DNA of 64,000 nucleotides from Gammaproteobacteria bacterium (GTDB lineage: Bacteria; Pseudomonadota; Gammaproteobacteria; Pseudomonadales; Azotimanducaceae_A). A model generated the notes under the pieces. The model saw only the letters and a program-made list of their open reading frames with translations. It did no database searches and was not told the origin of the DNA. Numbering within the stretch: the stretch's first letter is position 1; the number at the start of each line of letters is the position of its first letter. The stretch lies in the NCBI GenBank assembly GCA_012960755.1, contig DUAT01000057.1:668595-732594 (forward strand), in the 5' to 3' direction. The position numbers and the translations under genes are program-made. Below, piece by piece: positions 8,703-17,558 of the stretch.

Positions 8703-10063
8703 ATCAGTCAGCGCCAGCCAGGCACCGCGGCACTGCCACCTTTACCGAGGGTTCCATTCGTCGTCATGTTGTTCATCTATCGAGTGTGATGATTGTCGGT
8801 TTTCTGGCAATGACCCTGGGCCAGCTGGTCGAGATGTTTTATATCGGCATGGTGGGCAAACTTGAACTGGCCGCCATCACATTTACTTTCCCGATCACCA
8901 TGTCCCTGAACGCATTGACCCGTGGAATCGGCATTGGCGCCTCTACCCTTATCGCACAATCCATGGGCGAAGGCGATCGCTTCAAGACAAGTCTAACAAT
9001 TACACATTGCTACTTGTTGGTACTCCTGTTTACCACCGCTGTTGCATTACTGGGACAAATCGGGGCCGAACATTTGTTCTCACTGCTTGGTGCGCGAGAC
9101 GAAGTGCTCGCCCTTGCAAGCAGTTACGCACACATCTGGTTGATCGGCTTCCCGATGATGGGCATCGCCATGGTGTCTAACGGCTTGGTACGGGCATTTG
9201 GCAACGCGACTTTCCCCGGATACATCATGACAACTGCACCTGCTGTGCAGGTAACCGTGGGTCCATTTCTTATCTTCGGTTTGTTTGGTTTTCCAGAACT
9301 CGGGCTGCAGGGAGCGGGTTGGGCATTTGTTGCCGGTACCTGCGCACAAGTATTGCTGGCCGGTTACTGGTATTTTTTCAAAGAGCGATTGTTTGTGCGT
9401 TCTCTGGGTAATTTTGTTCAATCTGCTCAACAGATTCTGGTTGTGGGCATACCCGCCGCGGCAACCAACCTGATTCAACCCGTTTCGATGGCGGTTGTTA
9501 CCTGGTTGCTCGCAGGATTTGGCACAACCGTGGTCGCAGGGTTTGGCGTCGCCAGCCGCATAGAGTCAGTCGCCGGTATGGTTGTTATCGGGATCTCCAC
9601 CAGCGTTGTGCCCCTGGTAGGTCAGAACTGGGGGGCGCGAAAGTTTGATCGTGTTTATGAAACCCTGGCTACCTGCTACATTGGTTGTCTTGTGTGGGGT
9701 CTTATTGCTGCAACTATCATGTGGCTTGGTGCCGGTTATTTCGTCAATTTCATCAATGATGATCCCAGTCTGGTGGAGACTGCTGTCACCTTTCTACACA
9801 TTATTCCATTATCAATTGGGTTCCTGGGATTAATCACTGTTGCTACACATGCATTTAATGCCCTGCGAAAGCCTATGCCAGCGCTGCTGTTATCCGTTGC
9901 CAGGCTACTGATTGTTTATATCCCAATGGCGTTGGTTGCGAGTCACTATTTTGGCTATGTTGGTATCTTTGCTGCGACGGCGATTACCAATGTGCTGGTT
10001 GGAATCGTTGCTGTCCTTTGGAATCGACGTACACTGAAACACGAGCAGAGTTTACTCAACTGA
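8699..10063 (+). CDS. MATE family efflux transporter
   Basis: A 454-residue multidrug and toxin extrusion protein with about 12 hydrophobic segments. It has the typical N-terminal FTEGSIRRHV before helix 1, LGQLVEMFYIGMVGKLELAA in helix 1-2, and the repeat-related second half beginning near residue 240 (ILVVGIPAAATNLIQP). I accept the TTG start at 8699, which overlaps the preceding stop (TTGA), because the conserved TEGSIxRHV segment lies upstream of the first ATG. It would export organic cations or toxic small molecules by Na+ or H+ antiport. Coupling to the amidohydrolase suggests a shared detoxification or metabolite-release role, which is inference. Confidence 0.9.
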   Translation: MNQSAPARHRGTATFTEGSIRRHVVHLSSVMIVGFLAMTLGQLVEMFYIGMVGKLELAAITFTFPITMSLNALTRGIGIGASTLIAQSMGEGDRFKTSLTITHCYLLVLLFTTAVALLGQIGAEHLFSLLGARDEVLALASSYAHIWLIGFPMMGIAMVSNGLVRAFGNATFPGYIMTTAPAVQVTVGPFLIFGLFGFPELGLQGAGWAFVAGTCAQVLLAGYWYFFKERLFVRSLGNFVQSAQQILVVGIPAAATNLIQPVSMAVVTWLLAGFGTTVVAGFGVASRIESVAGMVVIGISTSVVPLVGQNWGARKFDRVYETLATCYIGCLVWGLIAATIMWLGAGYFVNFINDDPSLVETAVTFLHIIPLSIGFLGLITVATHAFNALRKPMPALLLSVARLLIVYIPMALVASHYFGYVGIFAATAITNVLVGIVAVLWNRRTLKHEQSLLN

Positions 10064-10080
10064 TCGACACTCATAAATGT

Positions 10081-11118
10081 TTAACCGTCAGAATCCAGAT
10101 CCGCGACCTTAATCATCAACTTTCCAAAGTTTTCACCGGTGAACAACATGCGAAATGCCAACGGTGCATTCTCAATTCCTTCAACAATCGTTTCACGGTA
10201 TTTTAGCCTGCCGTCTTTAATCCACTCACCCAATGTTCGAGCCGCTGTTTCAAATTCGTCGATCCACTCGGTGACCACAAAGAAGCGGGATTCAGGTGGG
10301 TGCTCAAGTGCACCGAGAACCATTTCGGGGGTTTTTATCTGATCATCGCTCGTTGCGTTGTAAGCCGAGATAAAACCACAAACCGGGACTCGCGCTCCTT
10401 TATTGAGTAACGGCGCCACTGCTTCGAGGATTTCACCGCCCACGTTCTCAAAATAAACATCAACACCCTCCGGACAAGCGGCTGCCAGTTTTTCCGCAAA
10501 GTCGGACTCTTTGTAATCAATACAGACATCGAATCCAAGTTCATTCACTACGTAGTCACATTTTGTCTTGCCTCCCGCGATCCCCACCGCACGGCATCCC
10601 TGAATCTTTGCTATTTGCCCAACAACGGAACCCACCGCGCCGGATGCTGCGGAGACGACGACGGTTTCACCCTCCTGCGGTTTACCGACGTTAAGCAGTC
10701 CAAAATAGGCTGTTTGACCTGGCATGCCGGTGGTGCCAACCGCAGTAGAGATTGGCGCCAGTTCAGGATCAACCTTGAACAGGCGATAATCATCCGGCTT
10801 CGCAATCGCATAGGACTGCCAGCCATACATCCCGCTCACGAGCGTACCGACAGGGTAATCAGCTACATTGGATTCAACCACCTGACACACAACACCACCG
10901 GTGATAACCTCGCCAATCTCCAGGGGTTTCGCATACGACTTGCGGTCGCTCATACGCCCACGCATATAGGGATCCAGTGAGAGCCAAAGCGTCCGCAGTA
11001 ACATCTCGTTCTCGCCAGGGCTAACAACCGGGATTGATTGAACTTCAAAATTGTCATCAGTCGGCATGCCAATCGGTCTTGAGTTCAATACTATTCTGGT
11101 GTTATTTAGATCGGCCAT
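10081..11118 (-). CDS. NADP-dependent MDR oxidoreductase (CurA/LTB4 dehydrogenase-like)
   Basis: A 345-residue medium-chain reductase of the zinc-free leukotriene B4 12-hydroxydehydrogenase / CurA group. Signature segments are SLDPYMRGRMSD near residue 50, GMPGQTAYFGLLNVG, the nucleotide-binding VSAASGAVGSVVGQIAKIQG, and VDVYFENVGGEIL. Enzymes of this group reduce double bonds conjugated to carbonyls using NADPH. ATG start with AAGGA eight bases upstream. It is convergent with the MATE gene (17-bp gap) and heads no obvious operon. Confidence 0.9.
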   Translation of the reverse strand: MADLNNTRIVLNSRPIGMPTDDNFEVQSIPVVSPGENEMLLRTLWLSLDPYMRGRMSDRKSYAKPLEIGEVITGGVVCQVVESNVADYPVGTLVSGMYGWQSYAIAKPDDYRLFKVDPELAPISTAVGTTGMPGQTAYFGLLNVGKPQEGETVVVSAASGAVGSVVGQIAKIQGCRAVGIAGGKTKCDYVVNELGFDVCIDYKESDFAEKLAAACPEGVDVYFENVGGEILEAVAPLLNKGARVPVCGFISAYNATSDDQIKTPEMVLGALEHPPESRFFVVTEWIDEFETAARTLGEWIKDGRLKYRETIVEGIENAPLAFRMLFTGENFGKLMIKVADLDSDG

Positions 11119-11182
11119 ACTTTGGTTCCTTATAGAGCGGTTGTTTTATACACCAAAACATCTGGTGCCAAGTTGGAGCTGG

Positions 11183-12106
11183 TTATCTGTTGTTGGCCTG
11201 CCAGTTGACCAGTAAGTCACGAGTCTGCGCCCGTTCGTCATCGTTAGTAGTGAACTGTGAAGCAGCAAAGTCCGTTACGCCGGATGCAGCTACTTCTGCC
11301 AGCTGGTCAAGCACTTTTGATTCACTACCCACTATGGCAAGTTCCCCAGGCTCGCTGACACCTTCGCGCTCAAACATTGCCTTGTAGGAAGGTAATTCAC
11401 CGTACATTTTTAACGTTCGGGAAATTCTGTTTCTTACCGCGTCTTCATCTTGCGTCACACACACCGGCAAGGTTGCAATAATTCTGGGTGCCGGTCGCCC
11501 CGCATCACTCGCTGCTTCAGTTAATCGGGGTTTGATATGTTCACGAACAGTGCGCGGTCCAACCCAGGCCAGGGTTGTACCATCTGCAAGACGTCCAGCG
11601 ACCTTGAGTGCCTGGGGTCCCAGGGCTGCGACAACCACAGGGGTTGGTTGATCAGGATTGAAAAAAGTTTCTGCTTCACAGGAGATCATGTCACCCTGGA
11701 ATGAGACCCGACCCTCATTCAGCAGAGGAACCAGCACCGACAGGTACTCCCTTAAATGCCTGATTGGTCGATCAAACGGTAAACCCAATGATTTCATCAT
11801 TGTCTCGTGAGACAAGCCAATACCCAGGGTTAACCGGTGACCGATGACATTTTGCATGGTATGCACCTGTCCGGCCAGGACCATTGGATGACGAGGGAAA
11901 GTCGGTACAATTGCCGTCCCCAGTTCAATATCTGGAACACGCAATCCAACGACTGTCAGCACGGTCATTGCATCAAGACCACCGGTTGGATGTTCTGCGA
12001 GCCAGTAACTGGAGAAACCGTCATCGAGCGCCCGCTGTGCATCTTTTGCAATTAAGTCAATGGACGCAGTCTGTACCAATCCTGTGCCGTTAATGCCTAT
12101 TTTCAC
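11183..12106 (-). CDS. LLM-class (F420-type) oxidoreductase
   Basis: A 307-residue luciferase-like monooxygenase-fold protein starting at GTG 12106, which has GGGGAAG upstream and yields the family-typical beginning KIGINGTGLVQ. A longer frame to 12256 overlaps the hydrolase gene and adds a non-homologous tail, so I reject it. The segments GLDAMTVLTVVGLRVPDIELG, PRHPMVLAGQVHTMQ and RLTLGIGLSHE match the actinobacterial-type F420-dependent LLM oxidoreductases (TIGR03564-like). Whether the cofactor is F420 or FMN cannot be seen. It follows the alpha/beta hydrolase with about 100 bp between them and may be cotranscribed. Confidence 0.85.
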   Translation of the reverse strand: MKIGINGTGLVQTASIDLIAKDAQRALDDGFSSYWLAEHPTGGLDAMTVLTVVGLRVPDIELGTAIVPTFPRHPMVLAGQVHTMQNVIGHRLTLGIGLSHETMMKSLGLPFDRPIRHLREYLSVLVPLLNEGRVSFQGDMISCEAETFFNPDQPTPVVVAALGPQALKVAGRLADGTTLAWVGPRTVREHIKPRLTEAASDAGRPAPRIIATLPVCVTQDEDAVRNRISRTLKMYGELPSYKAMFEREGVSEPGELAIVGSESKVLDQLAEVAASGVTDFAASQFTTNDDERAQTRDLLVNWQANNR

Positions 12107-12206
12107 TATCTTCCCCTGCCGTAAACGTTTGTATGACAATCCTATAGTCGGTGGTTTCCCCAGGTCAACAGCAGCAATCCATAGCCCAAGAACAAATCGA
12201 AATATG

Positions 12207-13217
12207 CTAATAAGATGCCAGCTGTTCCAGCACAGCCGGGATAATCGCCTCGGCATGCTGGGCCATCAACCAGTGGCCTCCGTCCAACTCGAGTTCGCGA
12301 TAGGGCCCCTTGATGTATTTGGCCTGCCCTTCGACGGCTACCCTGCCCGCCGATTCATCTTTGTTACCCCAGATAAACAATGTGGGGATATCAATCGAAG
12401 GATTCAAACTCGATGCGTCCGCCAGACTCGCACCCATCTGCCGGTACCAGTTCAGTGCTGAGGTCAGGGCTCCAGGTTCTGAAAATACCTCGCGATATTC
12501 CTGTTGCTGCTCTGGGGTCATGTCTGCATAAAGTCCCATCAACATCGCCAGATTATTAAATGTAAAAAGTGCTTCCGGCAAGTAGGGAGTTGTAAACAGG
12601 GCAAAATAACTGCTGCGGGCTTGCTGGTCCGGGTCATTCTGCAGCGCTTCACCAAAGGCAACCGGGTGTGCGATCGAAACAGCAGTCCAGGACAGAATCC
12701 GTTCCGGGTGTAGCATTACCGTATTCCAGCCTATTGCCGAACCCCAGTCATGACCGATCAGGTGAAACTTTTCCGCACCAACAGCATCCGCCATCGCTAT
12801 AACATCGCTTACCAGATTGGGAACTATGTAGGCTGCCGGGTCTTCCGGTCTTGCACCTGGGCTGTAGCCACGCTGGTCAAAGGCAACAACGCGGTAACCT
12901 GCATCTGCCAGGGGCTGAATAATGGGTTCCCACATGGCCGAAGTTACAGGGAACCCGTGTAACAAGATTACCGTGGCGGCATCCTCGACTGAGTGAGTCA
13001 AGCCTGCCACACGCGCCCGAAACTCGTAGCCGTTGGCTTTGATACGAACAATACCTGTCGCCGAGTCCGCGGATAAAAGAGGCAAGGCGCTGGTTTTCTT
13101 GGTATGTGTGTAATCACGATCCAGCGACATTGATGATCCGATGCCGAAAACAATCACGATGCCCAGTACCAGGCCTGCAACAACAATTACAAGCCACTTC
13201 GCAATTTTCAACACCAT
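12207..13217 (-). CDS. Membrane-anchored alpha/beta hydrolase (epoxide hydrolase-like)
   Basis: A 336-residue alpha/beta hydrolase with an N-terminal membrane anchor or signal (VLKIAKWLVIVVAGLVLGIV). It has the oxyanion motif HGFP, the nucleophile elbow GHDWGS with aspartate as nucleophile, an acid in IWGNKDES, and the catalytic histidine in DGGHWL. The aspartate nucleophile points to epoxide hydrolase or haloalkane dehalogenase chemistry rather than an esterase. ATG start with AAGGAATA upstream. Its position before the LLM oxidoreductase fits a small catabolic operon. Active domain probably periplasmic. Confidence 0.85.
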   Translation of the reverse strand: MVLKIAKWLVIVVAGLVLGIVIVFGIGSSMSLDRDYTHTKKTSALPLLSADSATGIVRIKANGYEFRARVAGLTHSVEDAATVILLHGFPVTSAMWEPIIQPLADAGYRVVAFDQRGYSPGARPEDPAAYIVPNLVSDVIAMADAVGAEKFHLIGHDWGSAIGWNTVMLHPERILSWTAVSIAHPVAFGEALQNDPDQQARSSYFALFTTPYLPEALFTFNNLAMLMGLYADMTPEQQQEYREVFSEPGALTSALNWYRQMGASLADASSLNPSIDIPTLFIWGNKDESAGRVAVEGQAKYIKGPYRELELDGGHWLMAQHAEAIIPAVLEQLASY

Positions 13218-13281
13218 TGACTTATTCCTTGTATCTAAGAACTGAAGCTAAAGCTATACCGGATCAATCTTTATCGGGCTG

Positions 13282-14172
13282 CTAGTTTTCCCGCAGCCAT
13301 TTCGCCCTTTTTTGTAAACCACGGGAAAACATTTTCACCAGGCCGCGATCCTTCCGCCAGCGCAAGTGCAACCCGATATCCTCGACTTGAATAAATTCTT
13401 CAAAGCTACGGGCAGTCTCTGTCATCGAAGCATCCAAATCGGCAACGCCGAGAAAGAAATCATCGCCTGTGGCATTTCCTTCAACCAGTCTTCCAGCCAA
13501 GCGAAGTGAATCCATGGCAGCGGTCAGGATGCCGGGATTCCCACCGAGATTCAAGGTTTGAGAAACCATAAATGCGTTAAGCGCGGTGAGCACATGGAGC
13601 GGCTCGGACTGGGCGAAATTGGGGGGCAGATCTCCACTGCTGAAAATGCAATCATCGGTAACATTCACTTCGTCGAAGGCAGCAAAGCCCTGGCTCATAT
13701 CAGCCAGAAACCCGGGACTTTCGCGATGGGTCAGCGCCACCCCTGCTGCGTTTCGATCAATCAACAACAGGGTGTTCTCGTCCGAACCTGTAACCTGCAC
13801 GATAAGATGGTCAACATGCCCGGAAGCGGCGACCCAATTTTTGAACCCAGACACTGTGCGACTGTCAGTGGATTTTGCAATGACTGTTCCGGAATACTCA
13901 CCGGTTTTATCCTCGGCGACCAGATAGCTCGCCCAACCGCTCTTCGGGCAAAATGGGAAGGCATAACGCATCATGCCCTGGTAACCAGCATGAAAAATCC
14001 AGGCAGGTCGGTCAGCTAACGCTCCACCAATCAGAGCAACCGCGAGGGGGTCGTGTCCGGAAACATCGTTGCTTATCCAGTTATTTTTCCAGGCCTCTTC
14101 CGTCGCCGATATCAACGGCTCGTAGAAGCTGGCTTCCAGACGGCCGAGGGTATCTAGATAATCTGTACTCAT
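13282..14172 (-). CDS. Acyl-CoA dehydrogenase-like protein (short)
   Basis: A 296-residue protein starting at ATG 14172 (MSTDYLDTLGRLE); the longer frame to 14244 runs through a 15-bp tandem repeat and is unlikely to be translated. It has the middle beta-domain pattern of acyl-CoA dehydrogenases (GTVIAKSTDSRTVSGFKNWVAAS, LLIDRNAAGVAL, GFAAFDEVNVTDDCIF) followed by a helical C-terminal segment. It is 80 or so residues shorter than usual, with little of the N-terminal helical domain. It may be an atypical flavoprotein of the family or a non-catalytic relative; substrate unknown. Confidence 0.65.
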   Translation of the reverse strand: MSTDYLDTLGRLEASFYEPLISATEEAWKNNWISNDVSGHDPLAVALIGGALADRPAWIFHAGYQGMMRYAFPFCPKSGWASYLVAEDKTGEYSGTVIAKSTDSRTVSGFKNWVAASGHVDHLIVQVTGSDENTLLLIDRNAAGVALTHRESPGFLADMSQGFAAFDEVNVTDDCIFSSGDLPPNFAQSEPLHVLTALNAFMVSQTLNLGGNPGILTAAMDSLRLAGRLVEGNATGDDFFLGVADLDASMTETARSFEEFIQVEDIGLHLRWRKDRGLVKMFSRGLQKRAKWLREN

Positions 14173-14214
14173 ACTGAGACTCTGTAAAAAGCAATGGCAG
14201 ATTGTACTACTGCT

Positions 14215-14244
14215 ATAGCACCGTACCAAATAGCACCGTACCAA
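14215..14244. repeat. 15-bp perfect tandem duplication
   Basis: ATAGCACCGTACCAA occurs twice head to tail upstream of the acyl-CoA dehydrogenase-like gene. The unit is a multiple of three, which is why an open frame runs through it on the minus strand. It may be a replication slippage product or a pair of binding sites. Confidence 0.8.
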
Positions 14245-14353
14245 CCAGTTTACTAAGGCCTAATCATCGCATGTGAACCTGATGAAACTGAATGTTAATT
14301 CAACTGAGTTTCGCACTCCATTGCACCCGGCACTTCAGACCAAAAGTACAACA

Positions 14354-14382
14354 TTCACATAGTGATTGCAGGTGGTTAAAAT
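14354..14382 (+). promoter_or_regulatory. Probable sigma-70 promoter of the nuo operon
   Basis: TTCACA (14354-14359) and TAAAAT (14377-14382) are separated by exactly 17 bp, each one mismatch from consensus. Transcription would start near 14389, leaving a leader of about 200 nt before nuoA. The bases from 14245 to the promoter hold no gene that I can recognise. Confidence 0.6.
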
Positions 14383-14444
14383 AAGTGAGGTGTTCATAGT
14401 TGCGTTAGGGCATCCAACCGTTGTACATTACCGATCACCGGCAT

Positions 14445-14469
14445 AGAAACTTTTTCGATCAAAGTTTCT
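14445..14469 (+). promoter_or_regulatory. Stem-loop in the nuo leader
   Basis: AGAAACTTT (14445-14453) and AAAGTTTCT (14461-14469) are perfect 9-bp arms around a 7-nt loop. No T-tract follows, so it is not an intrinsic terminator. It may stabilise the mRNA or take part in regulation. Confidence 0.5.
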
Positions 14470-14507
14470 GCATTAGTCGGCCAGCGTGATCTCGAGATGG
14501 AGAACAG

Positions 14508-14600
14508 ATGGCCAAAGTTGCAGCGGTATACAAGCACTATTCGGCCCTGTTGTCTTTGGGGGTGCCGAAGTATGTGAATCTCACCCGGGGTGAGTCGTGA
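14508..14600 (+). CDS. Small upstream ORF coupled to nuoA
   Basis: An ATG at 14508 with GGAG five bases upstream opens a 30-codon frame beginning MAKVAAVYKH and ending NLTRGES. Its TGA (14598-14600) overlaps the GTG start of nuoA (14597-14599). Composition is protein-like, but I recognise no family. The tight stop/start overlap suggests translational coupling, with the peptide either a leader or a small protein in its own right. Confidence 0.5.
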   Translation: MAKVAAVYKHYSALLSLGVPKYVNLTRGES

Positions 14601-15034
14601 CAGAGTCAACACTCTGGCCCCTGGCCCTCTATTTTGCATCAGTTTTGGTGATGGTCGTCATCATCCTCTCTCTTTCCTATATCATCGGCGAGAAATCTCC
14701 CATGAAACGCGCCACCGGCGAACCGTTTGAAGCTGGCGTTGTGCATATCGGCTCGGCGCAAATCCCCATCACTGTCGAGTTTTACCTGATCGCCATGTTC
14801 TTCGTCATATTCGATCTGGAGACGGTATTTATTTTCGCCTGGGCTGTTGCCTTCGACGAATTGGGTGTATTCGGTTATCTGGCGATTTCAGTATTCATTT
14901 TGGTTCTCGTCATCGCGCTGATTTACGAGTGGAAGTCCGGTGCTCTCGAATGGGGAGTCAAAACCCGAAAAGGATTGGCGCAATCCAAGGGGCTTCCTGA
15001 AGGTTTCGAATTACAGCGACTAGAGGATCAATAA
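14597..15034 (+). CDS. nuoA: NADH-quinone oxidoreductase subunit A
   Basis: A 145-residue membrane subunit of complex I with three transmembrane helices. It has the conserved segment between helices 1 and 2 ([10 protein letters not shown]) and [23 protein letters not shown] in helix 2. It sits at the junction between the hydrophilic arm and the membrane arm beside NuoH and NuoJ, near the quinone site. The GTG start follows GGGGTGAG and overlaps the stop of a small upstream ORF. It is the first gene of a 13-gene operon in standard gammaproteobacterial order and overlaps nuoB by one base. Confidence 0.96.
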   Translation: MTESTLWPLALYFASVLVMVVIILSLSYIIGEKSPMKRATGEPFEAGVVHIGSAQIPITVEFYLIAMFFVIFDLETVFIFAWAVAFDELGVFGYLAISVFILVLVIALIYEWKSGALEWGVKTRKGLAQSKGLPEGFELQRLEDQ

Positions 15035-15672
15035 TGGAGTGGAGTCTCACCAAAGCCGATGAGAATATTCCCATTACAGAAGTCGACAGCGCACTCGATG
15101 AGCACCTGAAGCGTAATCTCATGGTGACAAGCCTTGAAGACATGCTGGCCTGGGGCCGAAAAAACTCAATCTGGCCCTTCAACTTCGGCTTGTCCTGTTG
15201 TTACGTCGAATTTGCGACAGCCCTGACCAGCCGCTTCGATATGTCCCGCTTCGGTTCAGAAGTTATGCGTGCAACGCCACGACAGGCTGATTTGATGATC
15301 ATTACCGGGACCTGTTTTTTAAAAATGGCGCCCATCGTACAGAGACTTTATGAGCAATTGCTCGAACCCAAGTGGGTCATTTCCATGGGCTCCTGTGCCA
15401 ATTCCGGTGGCATGTATGACATTTACAGTGTCGTCCAGGGAGTAGACAAATTTCTGCCGGTAGACGTCTATGTACCCGGCTGCCCACCACGTCCAGACGC
15501 TTTTTTACAGGGTCTGATGATGTTGCAGGATGCCGTCGGTAAAGAACGACGCCCCCTCAGTTGGACGATCGGCGACCAGGGTGTGATAAAACCGGAAAAA
15601 ACCAGTCAGCGCGATCTAAGGAATGACGAACGAATGAAGACAACGGACTTAAGGGCGCCGGATAGTGTGTAG
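15034..15672 (+). CDS. nuoB: NADH-quinone oxidoreductase subunit B
   Basis: A 212-residue peripheral subunit holding iron-sulfur cluster N2, the last redox centre before quinone. All four cysteine ligands are present: adjacent C55-C56 in [11 protein letters not shown]121 in [10 protein letters not shown] and C150 in VPGCPPRP, with the same spacing as in E. coli NuoB. ATG overlaps the nuoA stop. A 53-bp gap separates it from nuoCD, the largest gap in the first part of the operon. Confidence 0.97.
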   Translation: MEWSLTKADENIPITEVDSALDEHLKRNLMVTSLEDMLAWGRKNSIWPFNFGLSCCYVEFATALTSRFDMSRFGSEVMRATPRQADLMIITGTCFLKMAPIVQRLYEQLLEPKWVISMGSCANSGGMYDIYSVVQGVDKFLPVDVYVPGCPPRPDAFLQGLMMLQDAVGKERRPLSWTIGDQGVIKPEKTSQRDLRNDERMKTTDLRAPDSV

Positions 15673-15725
15673 TTTTATATAGAAACGAGCGAGACGAACG
15701 AAAAGATGTGGTCCAGGGGAACAGC

Positions 15726-17474
15726 GTGTCAGCAGTAGCGGTACAAGCAGTAGATGTTGGACGGGAACTTACTGAAAAGTTTCCCAATACGTCATTTCTA
15801 TCCCAAAAAACCGCGGATGATATTCCCACCTTCTGGATAACCCGAGAGTCACTCATCGACGTACTCGCGTTTCTGAAACGTGACTATGAGATGCTGTTCG
15901 ATCTGTGTGGCGTCGATGAACGCATACGAGAAAACAGGGCAGGTCTACCGCCAAGTGAATTTACTGTCGTCTACCACCTTATCTCCTTCCGGTCCTGGCG
16001 CGATATCCGTCTGAAAATCGCCCTTGCCGAACCGGACCTGGATGTACCCAGCGTTATAAGAGTCTACCCCAATGCCAATTGGTATGAGCGGGAAGCCTGG
16101 GACATGTTCGGTATCACCTTTACCGACCACCCAAACCTGTTCCGGATCCTGCTTCCGCCTACCTGGGAAGGTCACGCGCTGCGCAAAGACCATCCTGCCC
16201 GGGCAACAGAACTGGAACCATTCAGGATGGACGATAAACGCCAGGACAAAGAACAGGATGCCCTGCGATTTCGACCCGAAGACTGGGGAATGAAGCGAAA
16301 AAACGATACCACGGAGTTTATGTTCCTTAACCTGGGTCCCAATCATCCTTCAGTGCATGGAGTATTTCGAATCGTTCTGCAGCTTGATGGCGAAGTTGTG
16401 GTCGATGCACTGCCGGAAATCGGCTATCACCATCGTGGTGCAGAAAAAATGGCTGAACGTCAATCCTGGCATTCGTACATTCCTTACACTGATCGTATCG
16501 ACTATTTGGGCGGGGTTATGAACAACCTCCCGTATGTCATGGCGGTCGAAAAGCTTGCCGGGATCGAAGTACCCGAACGGGCCAAGGTGATTCGCATTAT
16601 GATGGCCGAGGTCTTTCGAATACTGAGCCACCTGCTGTTCTACGGTACATTTCTCCAGGATGTCGGGCAGATGTCTCCTGTTTTATATATGTTTTCAGAT
16701 CGTGAAAAACTCTTTCGTATTGTCGAAGCCATCACCGGAGGTCGCATGCATCCTGCCTGGTTCCGCATCGGTGGCGTTGCCCAGGATCTGCCTAAGGGCT
16801 GGGATAAAATGTTCAGGGATTTTCTCGATTGGATGCCTGCCCGACTCGTGCATTACGAAAGAATGTCAATGCGCAACAGCATCGTTAAACAGCGGACGAA
16901 ACATATTGGGGTTTACACCCAGGCTGAGGCAATGGACTGGGGCATTACCGGCCCAGGCATGCGCGCCACGGGAATCGACTTCGATATGCGCCGGGATCGC
17001 CCCTATGGTGGTTATGACCAGTTTGATTTTGAAGTACCGGTGTATCACAACGGTGACTGCTTTGACCGCGCGATGATCAGGGTAGACGAAATAGTACAGA
17101 GCCTGAGCATTATCGAGCAGTGCGTCAACAACATGCCAGAAGGTCCCTATAAGTCCGACCATCGACTCACGACGCCGCCGGTAAAAGAACGCACCATGTA
17201 CGATATCGAAACGCTGATCCACCACTTTCTCAATGTGAGCTGGGGACCTGTTATTCCGGCAGGTGAGTGTAGTGTGACAATTGAGGCGACGAAGGGAAAT
17301 AACATGTATTACCTCACCAGCGATGGTGGAACAACATCATACCGAACGCGAATCCGAACCCCCTCTTTTCCACATTTACAACAGATACCGTTAATTAGCC
17401 GGGGATTGATGATCGCGGATCTGATCGCGATTATTGCCAGTATTGATTTCGTGATGGCGGACGTAGACCGATGA
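15726..17474 (+). CDS. nuoCD: NADH-quinone oxidoreductase fused subunits C/D
   Basis: A 582-residue fusion of the 30-kDa (NuoC, roughly residues 1-180) and 49-kDa (NuoD, from about 195) subunits, the arrangement typical of gammaproteobacteria. NuoC shows [17 protein letters not shown]. NuoD begins [19 protein letters not shown], with the quinone-site histidine in NHPSVHG, and ends [15 protein letters not shown] chose GTG 15726 because AGGGGA lies five bases upstream; GTG 15708 has no such site. The last codons are part of a 16-bp unit that is tandemly repeated after the stop. Confidence 0.96.
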   Translation: MSAVAVQAVDVGRELTEKFPNTSFLSQKTADDIPTFWITRESLIDVLAFLKRDYEMLFDLCGVDERIRENRAGLPPSEFTVVYHLISFRSWRDIRLKIALAEPDLDVPSVIRVYPNANWYEREAWDMFGITFTDHPNLFRILLPPTWEGHALRKDHPARATELEPFRMDDKRQDKEQDALRFRPEDWGMKRKNDTTEFMFLNLGPNHPSVHGVFRIVLQLDGEVVVDALPEIGYHHRGAEKMAERQSWHSYIPYTDRIDYLGGVMNNLPYVMAVEKLAGIEVPERAKVIRIMMAEVFRILSHLLFYGTFLQDVGQMSPVLYMFSDREKLFRIVEAITGGRMHPAWFRIGGVAQDLPKGWDKMFRDFLDWMPARLVHYERMSMRNSIVKQRTKHIGVYTQAEAMDWGITGPGMRATGIDFDMRRDRPYGGYDQFDFEVPVYHNGDCFDRAMIRVDEIVQSLSIIEQCVNNMPEGPYKSDHRLTTPPVKERTMYDIETLIHHFLNVSWGPVIPAGECSVTIEATKGNNMYYLTSDGGTTSYRTRIRTPSFPHLQQIPLISRGLMIADLIAIIASIDFVMADVDR

Positions 17475-17516
17475 TGACGTGGATCGATGATGATGTGGAC
17501 CGATGATGATGTGGAC
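17469..17516. repeat. 16-bp tandem repeat after nuoCD
   Basis: Three head-to-tail copies of CGATGATGAYGTGGAY at 17469-17484, 17485-17500 and 17501-17516, followed by a partial fourth. The first overlaps the nuoCD stop codon, and the sequence encoding the last residues of NuoCD is itself a diverged unit. The array fills the nuoCD-nuoE gap and places several in-frame TGA codons after NuoCD. Confidence 0.85.
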
Positions 17517-17558
17517 CGATGATAAAGTGTCAAAAACCCAGATATAGAAGAAACGTAA

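Noticed and set aside
12107..12256. Longer N-terminus for the LLM oxidoreductase
   Set aside because: It overlaps the hydrolase gene, has no ribosome site and precedes a GTG that gives the conserved family start.
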